The notes under the pieces are model-generated. The model saw nothing but the letters and a program-made list of their open reading frames with translations. It was not told the origin of the DNA and did no database searches. Of a DNA stretch of 64,000 bases, positions 23,001-35,200 are shown one piece after another. The stretch covers positions 9,643,516 to 9,707,515 of the forward strand of contig OZ026595.1 of NCBI GenBank assembly GCA_964020085.1, read 5' to 3'. The position numbers were made by a program, and so were the translations under genes. The stretch comes from Micromussa lordhowensis (lineage: Eukaryota > Cnidaria > Anthozoa > Scleractinia > Lobophylliidae). The first letter of the stretch is position 1. Each line of letters starts with the position of its first letter.

Positions 23001-24663
23001 TGTTTTTTCTGGCCTGAGAAAAAAGTGTTTGATTCAATCGAATGGAACTACCTCCAAAAATGTTTAAAAGTTTTTAAATTCGGCCCTCAATTCCGTCAAT
23101 AGGTCAATGTATTCTAAAAATAATTTTTTTCTAAATAGTTCTAGTACGGTCATCAAGGCCGATAAATCAACAAACTTGGTCCAAGAACATCTGTGATGAT
23201 ACCTTTTCCTGTATTAAAAGAAAAGCGAAAAAAAAAACCACAAGGCTTTTTTTCACTTTCTCTTGTTTTTCTTTGCTTGTTTTGTTTTTCTTTCTTTTTA
23301 TCGTCATGGAAGCGCATATGTTTAATCAGTAGTATTGTATATAATTTTTAGTGTTTTTCTGTTAGTTGCAGCTGAAAAGAAAGGAGGCAGTATAGCATAA
23401 TTAAGTGCATTGTAGAGAAATAAAATGTAGTATGTATGTAACTTATATGTTTATGCAATTCATCTATAATAAAAAAGAGCATTGTAAGTAGGTAAACTGT
23501 AATTTAATGAGTGTAATTGTATTGTAATATATGTACATGTAATAACTACTTATTAACCCAGAGTGAGGTCTTTGCAGGAAAATCTCAGACCAAAACTTTG
23601 CCGTATTGACTGAGTGATAGCGAGGCCAATACAACAAGGCTGAGGTTTGAAATCTTCCTGTACAGACTGAACATTCAAGGTTAATAAGTTGTTTATTATA
23701 TGGCCAGTCCACCAGTTGCCTGGAATAATAAATATTTAACTTACTGGTCTTTTCCAAGTGCTCTGTGATCGCTCAACCAACCAAAGAGAGGATCATTAAG
23801 AGAGTTCCATACTAGAAAAATGGCCTAGAAACAGAATAAGGAAGATTACAGAAAGGACACAGCAAATATGACTTATTCCTCACCTTCTCATTAGGGGCGG
23901 CAAGATGTACAATCAATCAAATATTACAATCTCCTGGATTTGGATGTTATTAGGTTGGCACCTTTAAATATATTAAATGGCTGTAGACTAGACAGCTGAT
24001 ACAAAATTTTGAAGTCATAAATCAATTCAGTACTATACAAAAAGGTCCGATACATTCAAGAAAGATAAACTACAACAAAACAAAAACTGAACGCTCACTT
24101 AGAGCGGTTTTCAATAATCAGACTATTACTTTGGTTTTGGTTTTACGGCACTCTAATAAACTAAACCAAATAAACGTACAACAGTTATAACTGAACTTAA
24201 AAATTGCAGAAAAGAGAACCAACTCTAGTTTCAGCGGCCAAAAGGTTTACTCCTTTTCAGAAACCGCAAGAATGAGTCTTTTGCAATTTTAAAAAACAAG
24301 GTTTACAAAAATATTAAATAAATACTAACACGGAATAAAATCGTGATTTTATCGGGCAAATATCGCATTATCAATCTTCTAAATCTTGAATGTGTTTAGT
24401 CAGTATCTTACAAGTCCAATCTTGTAAAGTGTTCCCGATCTGATTTTTTAAAAACAAAACATTGTTTTTATGAGAAAACAAAACAGGTCGCTTGAGACAA
24501 AAACAAATGTACCTACCTCTCCTAACCAAAATGAATTACGGTCAATCTTGTAAACGGAAACAAATATGTCCACGTAATACAAAAGGAATACATTGAGAAG
24601 AATCGCTATGAAAAGCGACATAGAACCGTACGCTAAACGAAGCGCAACACTTCTGTGGTACAT
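17007..24663 (-). CDS. MFSD13A: MFSD13A (TMEM180), major-facilitator-like multipass membrane protein
   Basis: Six coding exons: 24663-24517, 23824-23745, 21281-20754, 20618-20501, 18030-17762, 17439-17007 (stop TAA 17009-17007). The 1575 nt encode 524 residues; human MFSD13A has 517. All junctions are GT-AG with matching phases. Diagnostic conserved stretches, in order, are [19 protein letters not shown] (residues ~22-40), [14 protein letters not shown] (~54-67), [37 protein letters not shown] (~292), [25 protein letters not shown] (~381) and [13 protein letters not shown]. Many segments are hydrophobic, fitting about a dozen TM helices. The gene belongs to the MFS (GPH-type) family; the substrate of TMEM180 is not established. 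The start ATG at 24663 opens directly into the first TM region; an in-frame ATG at 24747 would add 28 residues. AATAAA directly abuts the stop codon. Confidence 0.93.
18606..20217. mobile_element. TIR DNA element, 1.6 kb, TTA target duplication, carrying a SAM/PHD gene remnant
   Basis: The terminal inverted repeats start TGCACCAGTCAAAGTAAACC and continue into CCCCGACCCCCCC; the right end is the exact inverse. TTA sits on both outer sides (18603-18605 and 20218-20220), the 3-bp target typical of PIF/Harbinger elements. Subterminal ATGCCCCAC motifs recur near both ends. No DDE transposase is visible inside; instead there is a spliced minus-strand gene (18895-19979). It is inserted in an MFSD13A intron in the same transcriptional direction as that gene's product. 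Confidence 0.8.
18895..19979 (-). pseudogene. Transposon-borne SAM-like + PHD-finger gene, broken by an in-frame stop
   Basis: Four exons in compatible phase: 19979-19957 (ATG start), 19779-19702, 19629-19385 and 19061-18895 (TAG stop). The first two encode an N-terminal half SAM-like segment ([21 protein letters not shown]). The third encodes a Lys/Ala-rich region ([24 protein letters not shown]). The last encodes a complete PHD finger with CxC...CC..C...HxxC...CxxC spacing ([25 protein letters not shown]). PHD fingers usually read histone tails. A TAA interrupts exon 3 in frame just before the MWLEHL segment. The only alternative is an 8-nt intron, too short to be real, so this copy is likely dead unless read through. 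It sits wholly within the TIR element. Confidence 0.72.
22346..22929. mobile_element. Palindromic MITE, about 585 bp, copy 2 (inverted relative to copy 1)
   Basis: It has the same TAGATCGTTTTCAC termini as 14555-15139, in opposite orientation, with the central palindrome GGTGCACATCTGATGTGCACC flanked by CCGCCATGTT and AACATGGCG. It lies in the MFSD13A intron between exons 2 and 3. Confidence 0.8.
23551..23703. repeat. Family A palindrome, partial copy 2
   Basis: It contains GAGTGAGGTCTTTGCAGGAA and TTGCCGTATTGACTGAG blocks shared with 16127-16400 and 39425-39690, but only the palindromic core is present. Confidence 0.7.
24099..24175. repeat. Truncated copy of the GTTTTCA...TTGGTTTTGGTTTTACG repeat
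   Basis: AGAGCGGTTTTCAATAATC followed by TTTGGTTTTGGTTTTACGGCACTC matches one end of the repeats at 35641-35830 and 36855-36990. Confidence 0.5.
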
Positions 24664-27600
24664 TATTTTCTGATATTTAAAACTTAAAGTAATGTTTTTC
24701 CTTCTTAAACTGTAAACTACCGGTGTCGGCCAATCTGGGTATAACAAATCTTCACAAAATAAAATATACCGCTAGGTAGCCAGGCCTTAACTTTTCCACA
24801 GGATCCCCAACCCCCAACCCCCAACCTGCAATTGCCTGTTACAGCGTCCAGTCTTTTCACGAAATAATAACAATAAAGAAAAAAAAAACCAGAAATTCGT
24901 GAAAACAGTTCTTAAAACATGAGATACAATTCTTCGTTCCAGTTTAAATCTATGTTGCTGCAAGCTAATCAAGAAAGCTAATCAGCTAATGTTAGTCTGC
25001 TGTAACAATATCTCAGGGCGCTGGTCAAGTTTGAGGAAATGTTCCTTCTAATATGCTTCTCTTAAAATGATATTACAATTTGAATCAAAGTTTCCTATAG
25101 TACGTTCCTGTTCTTGAAGAAAATTCTACAGGTTTTTTCTTAACATAGCGCAACAATGTAACTGGTGAAGCACGGACATTTCTCAACCGTGGCGCTTCGT
25201 GGCATAAGCAATACATTCCCTTGTTGTAGATTGCCTTACATCAAGTTACCGTACCTAACTAAAGCTATTGATTGGAAAATAACCTGCCATCTGGTGTAAA
25301 TGCCTGATACATTTACTTCACGAGTCGCCTGCCATCCATTCGTTTCTTACCTGTCAATCTTATCCTATGTCATGCTATAAATGTGAGCTAATCTGGTTTT
25401 ACCGGAATTTCATGCGGCCGGTTGGAAGCATGAAAGCAACATGTTTACTTTCCAGGCAAGGGAAATAGCAAGTTGAAATGCCTCTTAAATCCGTCAAGAA
25501 AAAAAAAACATTAAAAAAATCTGTGGAACATTAGAATTTTTTATCGTAAGTGCAGGAATAAACGTTACAACAGATATACTCCAGGGGACTCATCGCAACT
25601 GCGTCAACTGCATATGTTTTTGAAGCTTTTTGTATGATGCTCTTGCCAAATTGCGCCAGAAGGATGGCTAAAATTTCTTCGTTTTTTAAAGCAGATGATT
25701 TTCCGGATGTATTTCATCTGCTCTCTCTTTAAGGATTTGTGAGTAAAATCTTGAAGAGACAAGGACCTAATAGAAGTGTTGAGGAACTATCATATTTTCT
25801 CTTATTCAGAAACTGATGATGAATTAATCAGGCCTAAGTCTATGTAAGGTGTGGGAAACAACTGTGTACGACAATCGTGTGCCAATATTTTGGATCAGAT
25901 TTGATTTTGTCTAACAAGATCGATCAGAAAGAACGCCAGTTCAAAGTAGAGCTCAACCACAAAAATGCATCAAAAAGCCAAGAATCCCCCCTCCCACCAC
26001 CCCTCGCTAACAAAACGCCGAAAATCGGCCAAACATAGTGTCTGCAAAGTACATTCTGTCTATTCTTGGCGCATTCCTTCGGATTGTCTCGAAGATTTCG
26101 TGATCCATAGGGGAAACCGGGAGATTAGGCCTGTATCCGGAAGACGTCCTAGATAATCCGGGAGAGTTGGTCAAAAGAATAAAAAGAAAGATAATAGTAC
26201 ATAATAAGTCAAATTATTCTCGCGTTGATTAGTTCTTACTTATTTTCAATTGGAGGGCAGACGTATACATGACGTCATTGAAATTTTTAGTCTCTTTATT
26301 ATATAAAACAGATAGAATCCACACATGTTGCCTTGCGTCTGTTCAGTAATAGATCGCAGAAGACGTCAAACTGTGGTAAGAACATCAGCGACACACCCGT
26401 TATCCGTCATTTATTACTGGAGAGCCGCACGCTAATGTCGGACCAAAATCTCCGAGATATCAACAAAGGTTTATTTTGATGACACATTAGATGGGAATAG
26501 ACCAGTTTTCTTTTGATTAGTTGCAGCAGTTATGTTTGTGTTTTGTTTGTTATGTCGGCTGCTCTCTGTAGCTTGGTCTTGCAAAATAGTATTTTCTCCA
26601 CCAGTACAAAAGCTGAAGTAAAGGTTACGGGGGAATGATTCACGCTTTTTTAATGTACGATTCTGATTGTTTCACTGTGGTTTTTCAGGAAGTAGTGAGG
26701 CGAGGCGTAAACATGACGCAGATTACTGCACATTGTTTATGTGGTATTGTGATGTCACAGTGTTCTGCAAAACAAGCCATCCTGTAACGGAAAGATTTTG
26801 CCGATCATATTTTAGACATTTAGTTGTGAGCAGAAGTGTTGTTAGTATAAGTTTCATTTTTAGTTTGCCAGAAGATTTGTTGAATGCGGTTTACAGAGAG
26901 ACATTACGAAAAAACACTTACACTTACAACGACTTTTGATGCAACATTTCTTGGAAGATTGCGAATACTTAAAGGGACACAGTCAGCTTTGTGACTGCGT
27001 TGACCTGGACGCTAGCTTTTCTCACTTTGAAAAAAGTTTACCTCAACCTGAAATCAAAGTTCATGCAGAAATCCGCTTCATTTTCCGCAGTATTTGCTTG
27101 ATTTTCAACCGTTTACTGAAAAATGTGTTTTTGAGTGTCCTTTTGCTTATCCTATGATATTATTTTTATCATATCTGGTTAAAAACAGCATTTATCGCGT
27201 CTCTGTTACATGCAAATTAGCAATTGAATGGTATGTAATGCGCATGTACCAGCTGACTGTGTCCCTTTAAGGTACAATCAATTGCATAATTGTAGAGATA
27301 CTCCTCAAATAAATTAATTATTGCCATTACTTTGTTTATCAGTATTACAACAGAACAATAACTCGGGAGCTACTCTCCCGGAAAACAACAGAATAACACA
27401 TGGGATCTTTTCAATGTTGATCCCCAAAAAAGGATGAAGGCAGTACCGATAAGAGGAATGGGGTGTCACAAGCTTCAGGTGAGAGATTCAAAATTACGAA
27501 AAAAGAAAAATTCAAACGTCTGAAGTTTGTACGCTTCCCTCCTGTTGTGTGAGTGAAAATGGCTTTTGACTAGCAAAAATGTAAGTCTGAAGATGGTATA

Positions 27601-28263
27601 GAATAATACCGAAATATAACATGGCTAATCTCCCTTGCATCTGTTGTCTATTTATTACGTCACAATGCAGGTACTCACCTGGTACTCAGATGAACCTTCA
27701 TAATTTATGTACTGAACTTATCAGCGGGTAATGAGTTATAAGAACGTAAGCCAAGTTGAAACTCCTCTCCAGTAAAATGCCGAACCTTGGGAAGCGACGG
27801 GTGGATTTAGAAGGCGTATTCAATCCTCCTTGTGGGAAAAAAACGGCGGCTGTACATCCTACCACAATACCTTGCGAGCCTAACAGCTATTGTTCCTGAA
27901 CTAACGACATTGTGAATGTTATGTTAAATGTTTTTATGAGCGCTAAGGATTTGTGATTTTTTTTCCTACGCGAGGAACGCGGCCACACCCGAAAGAGCGG
28001 CGGAAACGGCCTAACAGAGGATTCGCCAAACCAATTTAATAAATTATTAATTTATACAGAAAATGTCATAAATCATTCTAATTCATGCATTCAGACTGGC
28101 ACATAAGAGCTGCGTCCCAAACTGCGCAAACAGTCACTGCTCCAAAGTCCCACAGTATGAAAACAGACGACTTTGAAATCCTTTTCACGAGTTTACACCG
28201 AGAAAGAGAGACTGATTGCAGATCGATCAGATTGCAAGTCAGCATCACAAGTTTTCCAAGCTG
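24664..28263. other. Intergenic region between MFSD13A (5' end) and TTC14 (3' end)
   Basis: Apart from the TTAA element at 26969-27270 I see no gene. Open frames at 25965-26156, 26667-26939 and 26936-27157 lack recognisable domains, and the last lies within the MITE. On the minus strand, ATTAAA at 28041-28036 and AATAAA at 27656-27651 are candidate poly(A) signals for TTC14. Confidence 0.55.
26969..27270. mobile_element. TTAA-flanked MITE, 302 bp
   Basis: TTAAAGGGACACAGTCAGCT at the left is mirrored by AGCTGACTGTGTCCCTTTAA at the right. The TTAA target points to a piggyBac or Kolobok type origin. No coding content. Confidence 0.85.
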
Positions 28264-29278
28264 TCAGCTGTTTTCTTCATCGGAACTAGCCTCATACGAC
28301 ACCAGAGAAGGTTTTCTGTCCCTTGCAGACCCGCTTGTTTGGTCCCGTAACCCGTGGGATTTTGATGTCTCCCTTACACGACCAGCTGTTCCATATCCAG
28401 CTTCAGAATTGCTTACAAGAACCTCTGCAGAGTTTTGATCTTTGGAAAGAGCACTTTCCTTGAAACGCCTTGAGCTTAACTCTGAACTTGACCGTTCAGT
28501 TTCTCGACCACGTAACTTTTCTGAACTTCTGTGACCGCTGATAGTGTCAATTTTACTACTAAGGCTAGCGTCTCTTTCCCTTGCGCAGTCACTGACATCT
28601 TTGCGACTGTCTTGTCTTATTCTCTTAAGAACGCTTTCAAGTGACTTTTCGTGAAAGGAGGGCGAGGTAATACTACCTTTCTTGGGAGAACACATTCTTT
28701 TGGATACATCCTCGCTATCTCGTTTACATGACGCCCATTCACTAGCTCTCCTTTCCACAGGGCTTCGATTTAAATCATGGCTAGCTCGTTCTCTACTTCC
28801 TTTACGTCTTACTCTTTCTCGCTTATTCTGCTTCTCTCTATCGACGCTAGGACTCCGTGATGAGGACGAACGACTGGAGGACAGTCTCCTCTTTTCTCTC
28901 TTCACCCTGCCGCGTTTTGGGCTCCAATTGTCAGCTTTTTTCCCGTCACTTTCCAGTAAAGACTCCGTCCTTTTGCGACTCCGACGGTTTGTCTCTTTGT
29001 GTGTAACATCTGTATGAATACGACTTTCTCGGCCACTCTGTTGCCTATGATCTTGTTTAGGATGATTGCCCTGTTTTCCAGTTCTCTTTGTTTCGTTCTG
29101 AGCTGTTATAGTACTCTCCACCCATTCTTCACTGTCACTGGATTGCATCGAAGATTCACTGTCGCTGGAAGATTCGCTTGAACTGCGTGATGAACTAGAC
29201 GAGCGCTTTGAACGGCGACGAACCTTCATCGTGGATTTCTTTTTATTTCTCTTGAGATGTTTAACCTTCTTTTTCTTC
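28264..29278 (-). other. TTC14 terminal coding exon: Ser/Arg/Lys-rich disordered tail
   Basis: This single 1015-nt exon encodes about 338 residues dominated by RS, SR, SSSR and KKKK runs, with acidic DSESS and SDSEEW stretches near its start and a SSDEENS terminus at 28264. Such tails are typical of splicing-associated nuclear proteins and are low in sequence conservation. The antisense frames over it (28085-28438, 28682-29017) are shadows of the codon bias. Confidence 0.85.
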
Positions 29279-32200
29279 CTGCGAAAAAAAAAAAGAAATT
29301 TAATCAAACCGAGAGCACCACGCCTACTAAAAAGAAGTACCATATGGATAGGACTGGCCATTCTAAGTATACTTGAGTGACCCCGAGTCTCCCTCCCACA
29401 ACCCATTGCCGATTTTATGCTCAGCCTAGATGGTTTGTAGCGAGCTTTTCATGGGCTTAACTAAGACTTGAGCGCAGTTCCTGAATCAAACCAAGCAAAA
29501 CGGAACGAGCTAACGTCTTCTTCTGCCAAGAAAAATTCATACAGGACGAACATGTGCCACGTGACCTGGACTTTTAAAACAAGCTAAACCAGTCATTTAG
29601 CCCAGTAGCCGGTTAGCCCCCAACCTGAAGTCGAAAACATGGTGTATTTCTCGTTCTTAAAGCGTAAATGGAGGCTAATCGACTTCTGGTTGGGGGCTTA
29701 ATCGGCTAGGGGCTAATCGACTTGGGGGCTAAACGACCGGTAACCGTGACTTTTCCCGCGCTCACAACACATTATACGCTTTTGCGTAACGTTCTGATTG
29801 GTTAATTTTCCGTATCGAACTAAACAAGTCATACCTGTTTTTCTTTTTCTGTTTCTTCTTTGCCTGACTTTGCTCCTCCAGTATCAGTTCTCTCACGTGA
29901 CTGAATCTGCTCTTGAGCCCCTTGTCAATCATTGCAGCGGCAGCCTGTGCTTTCTTCTGACACCACGGAACAAACGAATGAAACAAGGGATGGGTGGGAC
30001 GGTAGTTTTAATACGGCGGTCAATGCCAAGCGGGAAAATTTCAAGGGGAGGTTACATGTATAAAACCATTGGTTTGATTAACGTCAGAAAACAAAAGAAC
30101 GTTTTAAGAGAAGCATTCAATATATAACCAGAGGAATCAAGATTTATGAACAACAAATTAGGCAAAGAATGGAACAGAAAGAGGGATGAAGAAATACCGC
30201 AAAAAAGAGAAAAATCAAATGCCACGTGAATGGCCATTGTAAACGCCCATTTTGTTCAAAATGTGGTAAAGTGGGCCATTGAGGATTTGGGGGAAAATAA
30301 ATAAATAAACGATGAAGTAAGTAAATAATAGTAATAATAACAATGCCAAGAATATTTTTATATGTAGTTTTATTTCAAATCAATAGCCAAGTTATTCAAA
30401 CCAAACATCAAAGCGATTGCAAAATCCAGCGAAGATGTTCCATTGTCGAAATGTCAACACAGCACATCAAATGACAACACAGGAGACAAATGACATCATC
30501 ATCCAACAGTTGAATGGTGGAACAAGAGAACCAGGCATGAAAATAAAAAGCAAAACAGAACCGCATTAGCAAAAAAAGATAAATGTAAATGCTTGGCGTA
30601 CTCCCAAAATGACATATTTTCCAAACCTCTCCAACTCCAGGTATCAAAAAACAACGTTATCTAGCATGACTGTTATTTGTAACAGGTGACCCACCTTTTC
30701 GTTTTGTTTAAGTTGTTGCTGAAGCTTTTCCAGATTATCTTTAGCAGTTTGTTGATTGTGATCAAGTCCCAATGCTTCTTTCAAACTCTGCACAGCTTCA
30801 GTCAAAAGGCCTTCTTTTTCTTGTCTGAAAATTATACACAAAAAAAGAGAATGTTAATCTGCTGCGGTTTTAATGCAGACCCTTCACCCTTCATATTTAA
30901 CATGTTTAACATGATCATATTTAACATGTTTAAATGGAGTTCCTGTTGTAACTCATAAAAACATCTTTTCAAGGGAAAAAATATGGTTGAAAGGTAAAGA
31001 CGATTAAGAATCTCTGTAGTTGCAAGGTGATTTCTATGGCACTGTGGACGTTTTATACAACCTCAAGCTGTCGGGTAAGAAACAAACCAGCATATCTTTA
31101 TTTGATGATTTTCAATATCACTGTCTCCTCCTCTGATAAAAATCTCAGCATGTCATTCGGCGTGAAGAGGACCTAAAGTCGTAGTATCAACAGTTATCAT
31201 GCTTTTAAAACCATTATTTTCAAAAATATTTTCAAGGTACTGACTGTATTCCTTGTTCCACTAGTGTTGCAGTGAGATACTTCTTGGCGTTCCTGTGGCT
31301 TGGACAAATTGCCAGTGCATGGCGAAAATCTTTGATGGCAGCAGAAAGCTGGCCTTGGTTAGCGCAGCTAGAAGGTGGAATGTTGAAGTTAACGAAAAAA
31401 AGTAAATGTTCTATGAAGTAATATAATTAACTGATCAACCTTAAAGTATTTATAACTTGCACTGAACTGTGAATGGTCCAAACAATCAGCATTCTTATTT
31501 CTTTTCTACTTTTAAAAACATCACAAAATAGAACCTCTGTGGAGTGGCTTAAAAATAAGCGAACACAACAAAGTATTGACTAAACTTGATTGCTTTTGAA
31601 AACAGCACAAAATAGAACCTCTGTGGAGGGGCTTAACAATAACCGAACACATCAAAGTATTGACTGAACTTGATTACTTTTGAAAACAACAATAAAAGAA
31701 CCTCTGTGGAGGGGCTTAAAACGCAACGAAGTATTGACTGAACTTGATTACACTTAGAAAGACTCACAGAGCTCCTTGTGCTACAATTGCCTCGACATTT
31801 TCCCCATCAATCTGCAGTGCGTGCTTAAAGTACTTCATTGCTGTATCATAATTTCCTGCTTTAAAATGTTCCACTCCTTTGGCAGTGCTGAAAGAAGATA
31901 GTACATGTACAAGCCTTCAAACAAACTAGAACCCCTTGAAAATAATTGACATACTTATGAATAACGGGCCATTCCATTTAATATCTGCACCCCCCTATTG
32001 AGGTTAAGGGAAATCCGAGGGGGAGGGGGGTCTTTTGTGTGTCGGCATTTTTGATCGTTGAATAAATCCTGAAGGGGGAGTGTGTCGGCACTTTGATCTT
32101 CTTTTTCTTGGGAGGTCAAAAGTTTACTTTCCTGAGGGGGTGAAATATAAAGTACCTCAATAGGGGGGTGCGGATAAAAAATGGAATGGCCCAACCAACT

Positions 32201-35200
32201 TAATACTTGTGACGCGAAACTACATACTAATATTTCTTTCAAGACATTATCTGTCCTGAGAGCAAAATGGTTACTGAGAAGGAAATACAAGGAAAACATT
32301 TTGACCCCGAATATGATATATTTGACCCTGGACATGATATACGCATTTATTTGACCCTGAGCATATATTTGACCCTGGGCATAAAATAATCAAATATTAT
32401 TTGACCCTGGACATACTAGCCCGAGAAAACAGCCGTCCTTGTTTGCTCCCGGCCCGCAAAACGCCACTCGGGCCGGGAGCGAAGAAGGACGGCTGTTTTT
32501 GCAGGCTATGGACATGCACATGTCTTTTGAATTATTTGACACTGAACATCATATATTATTTTGATCCTGGACATACATATTGTACATACAGATACATACA
32601 GATTGTTAATTATTTTTTGATTTTAAGTGTAAATATTTCTTTGTACTTTCAGTGTGATTAATTTTAATTGTAAATATTCCCATAAGTAAAGTAGGTTTAA
32701 ATTGTCATTGTATTTTTATTTTATTATTATTCTCTTTGAAAAGCCTCCGTGAGGAAAGTGAATAAAGTAAGTATGTATGTATGTATGTATGTATGTACAT
32801 ATTGGATGTGCAGTATTTGAAAATAATATTTGACCCTGAACTCGATCTAAAAGCTTAAAGCTTTTGGATCGTGTTTGGGGTCAAATATTCCTCCACATTC
32901 AGATAAGGTAACATGTTAATTGTTTGTTTAATTTCAAATTTGGCGTTTATGTTCCACAAGAAAATAAGTGACTTGCAAAGCTTTTAAACTCAGTTTAAAT
33001 AATTCACACTATTTCACTGCATAACTAATATTTTACATTCAATATCAGCTAAATAACATTTATAGAAGCTCGTTCTTACGTCTCCATTGACCATTTGGCA
33101 GACTGTTGTCTCCTTAATGGCTCTGCATATTCACTTTCAGGACATTCATACCTGTATGTACAGAAACATCAATGTACAATAATTTCCACTCATGTCACAG
33201 TGGTTCAATCAATCAATCAATCAATCAACTTTGTTTAACGAGGGTGACACACAACAGTGTTCAACTGATAAACCCGTGGCCCTCAAATTCCTCATCGAAT
33301 TGGAATTTAGAAATGTTGGTTAACAGTAACTTGAAACAACAGATTGAAATGAAGCTCACACTGGTGGAAAAGATTGAGGAAAAGTCAAATGTATGATTTA
33401 ATAAGGTCTGTAATGAACTTAGGAAATGCCACAAAAACTGAAAAACTGATCACAACTTCAACAAGTATCTAGTACAACAAACATAGCCTTACACAAAGAC
33501 ATAACCCAAACAACAATCCATGATACAATGATACCTTTGGAAGCTTCTCAACAATGAACATGGAGCAGAAGTGTCCACACCAAGCAGGTCTGTGAGTGTA
33601 TCAATACTCCTTGGGTTGTTGAAACCCTTGTGCTTGGTTAGATGCTCTTCAAAACTAAGTCCTTCTGAATTACTCTGTAACCTGGCAAATAAAAAAGCAG
33701 CCTTCATTAAAATTCATCATTTTATAAATTGGAGGGGGGTGAATAGGTTTTCGGATCGACGGATTTGGCTCAAAAAAAGCGAACGGATTACGGACTTTTG
33801 CGATAAATTGAACGGATTGGCGGATTTCGAAAATAGGGCGGATCACGGATCAGCTGGGAATTTTGGTCTGGATTTTGGACTCTGTGAAGGTCGGATTGTG
33901 GATCCTCAGTTACGAAGTTCGGAAATTGCGAACTTGACAATTTTATCCACATCTATCAGTTTACCTATGAACGTTTACACAACACTTAGTAGCAAACCTG
34001 TTAAGATTAGGAATTGAGTTAAATAATGTACGATGATTTCCAAAATTGGCCTAGGACGTTCGAACCTGTCCAAAATTGCCCGAAGGTGTCTCAAAAACGG
34101 CCGAAAAATTGATGGAAGAGAAACTTGTGTCTAGGGCAAAATGTTAAATAATACAACAGTTTTTCGCATTTTTCATACAAACAAAACCCACCTCCATAAA
34201 TCAATTTAAGAAACTCATGAAAATTTTTACCTCCAAACCTGCCAGGGGGTAGGTGTTATTGCCAACGAGCCAGCCGAGCGAAGACGCTCGGCTGGCGAGG
34301 CGGCAGAGAATAGTGCCGCGCGAAGAATGGCGTATGCGAAAACATTCTCGATCGAGCTCTGAAAGTGTAACTGTCAGGTGTAAGATGTAACAATTGCAAG
34401 GACGGAACTATTCGAGCCACTGTAGTTTTTAGCCAATCAGGAGGCGCGTTACATCTAGACTTGTCTCGTGGAATATCATTGTTTTCTTTGCTGTTGTGTT
34501 TATCCAACTGTGAACAATTTCATAGTGTCAGAGCATATCGAACCAGTGTGTTTCCTCTCTCACTTTATCGAAATGAAAGTTCAATTGGGGAGCGTACCCT
34601 TTACAAAACTCTTCTTCTAATTCGAATATTCAGAAAAACTGTCAGACAAGAGCAAATCCAAGACACAAAATCGACACGAAAACGAACCAGCGTGTTCACC
34701 ACAGAATTGAACGAGCGTGTTCATGAATCGAAACAGTGTATTCCTTCTCTGTTTACCTATATCGAACTGAAAGTTCCATCGGGCAGCTTTTTTGGAAAGA
34801 TTGTGTTCACCAGTCGAACCACTAGAGCAAATCCAGTGTTGAAATCTAGCATATCGAACTGAAGGTTGAGTCGGCAGTGTTTCCGAACAGAACTGAACGA
34901 GCGTGTTTATCATACAGTCGAATCCAGTGTTCAAAACGCAAATCGGATCTGTTTTGCCACAGAATTAAACGAGTCGTGTTCATCAATCAAACTAGCGTGT
35001 TCACTTTCACTTTGACTTTGCCCATCATATTGAACTGAAAGTTCGACCGAGCAGCGATACATTCCAATACTCTTGATATTCAGGGATTGCGTGACGAACG
35101 TTGCTGGCCGGTAAACGCGTAATAATTTTCTCTCGGTAATTTTCGCAACAGAAGAGAACCAAAAATCCGTTATGCTGTATTAATAAACCCCTTATTATAG

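Larger units (their letters stand above)
17440..24516. other. MFSD13A introns: contents
   Basis: Five introns. The 18031-20500 intron contains the TIR element at 18606-20217. The 21282-23744 intron contains the MITE at 22346-22929 and a family A repeat at 23551-23703. The 23825-24516 intron contains a 77-bp fragment (24099-24175) of the repeat also seen at 35641 and 36855. The remaining sequence shows nothing recognisable. Confidence 0.65.
32299..32900. repeat. Cluster of interspersed TTTGACCCTGGACAT motifs
   Basis: Variants of ATTTGACCCTGGACATA occur near 32299, 32321, 32350, 32366, 32400, 32536, 32559 and 32827, and once inverted near 32877. The spacing is irregular, so it is not a simple minisatellite. 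Confidence 0.75.

Noticed and set aside
26667..27157. Two adjacent plus-strand ORFs of 90 and 73 codons between MFSD13A and TTC14
   Set aside because: No recognisable domain, no splice context, and the second overlaps a TTAA-flanked MITE. I treat them as chance frames.
27778..27900. A 40-codon ORF beginning MPNLGKRRVDLEG
   Set aside because: Looks protein-like but is short, isolated, and without recognised homology or splice sites.
28085..29181. Plus-strand ORFs opposite the TTC14 last exon
   Set aside because: They are antisense shadows of the low-complexity Ser/Arg codons of the real exon.
31508..32900. A CRISPR-like array
   Set aside because: Repeat units are adjacent or irregularly spaced without unique spacers of equal length, and the genome is eukaryotic.
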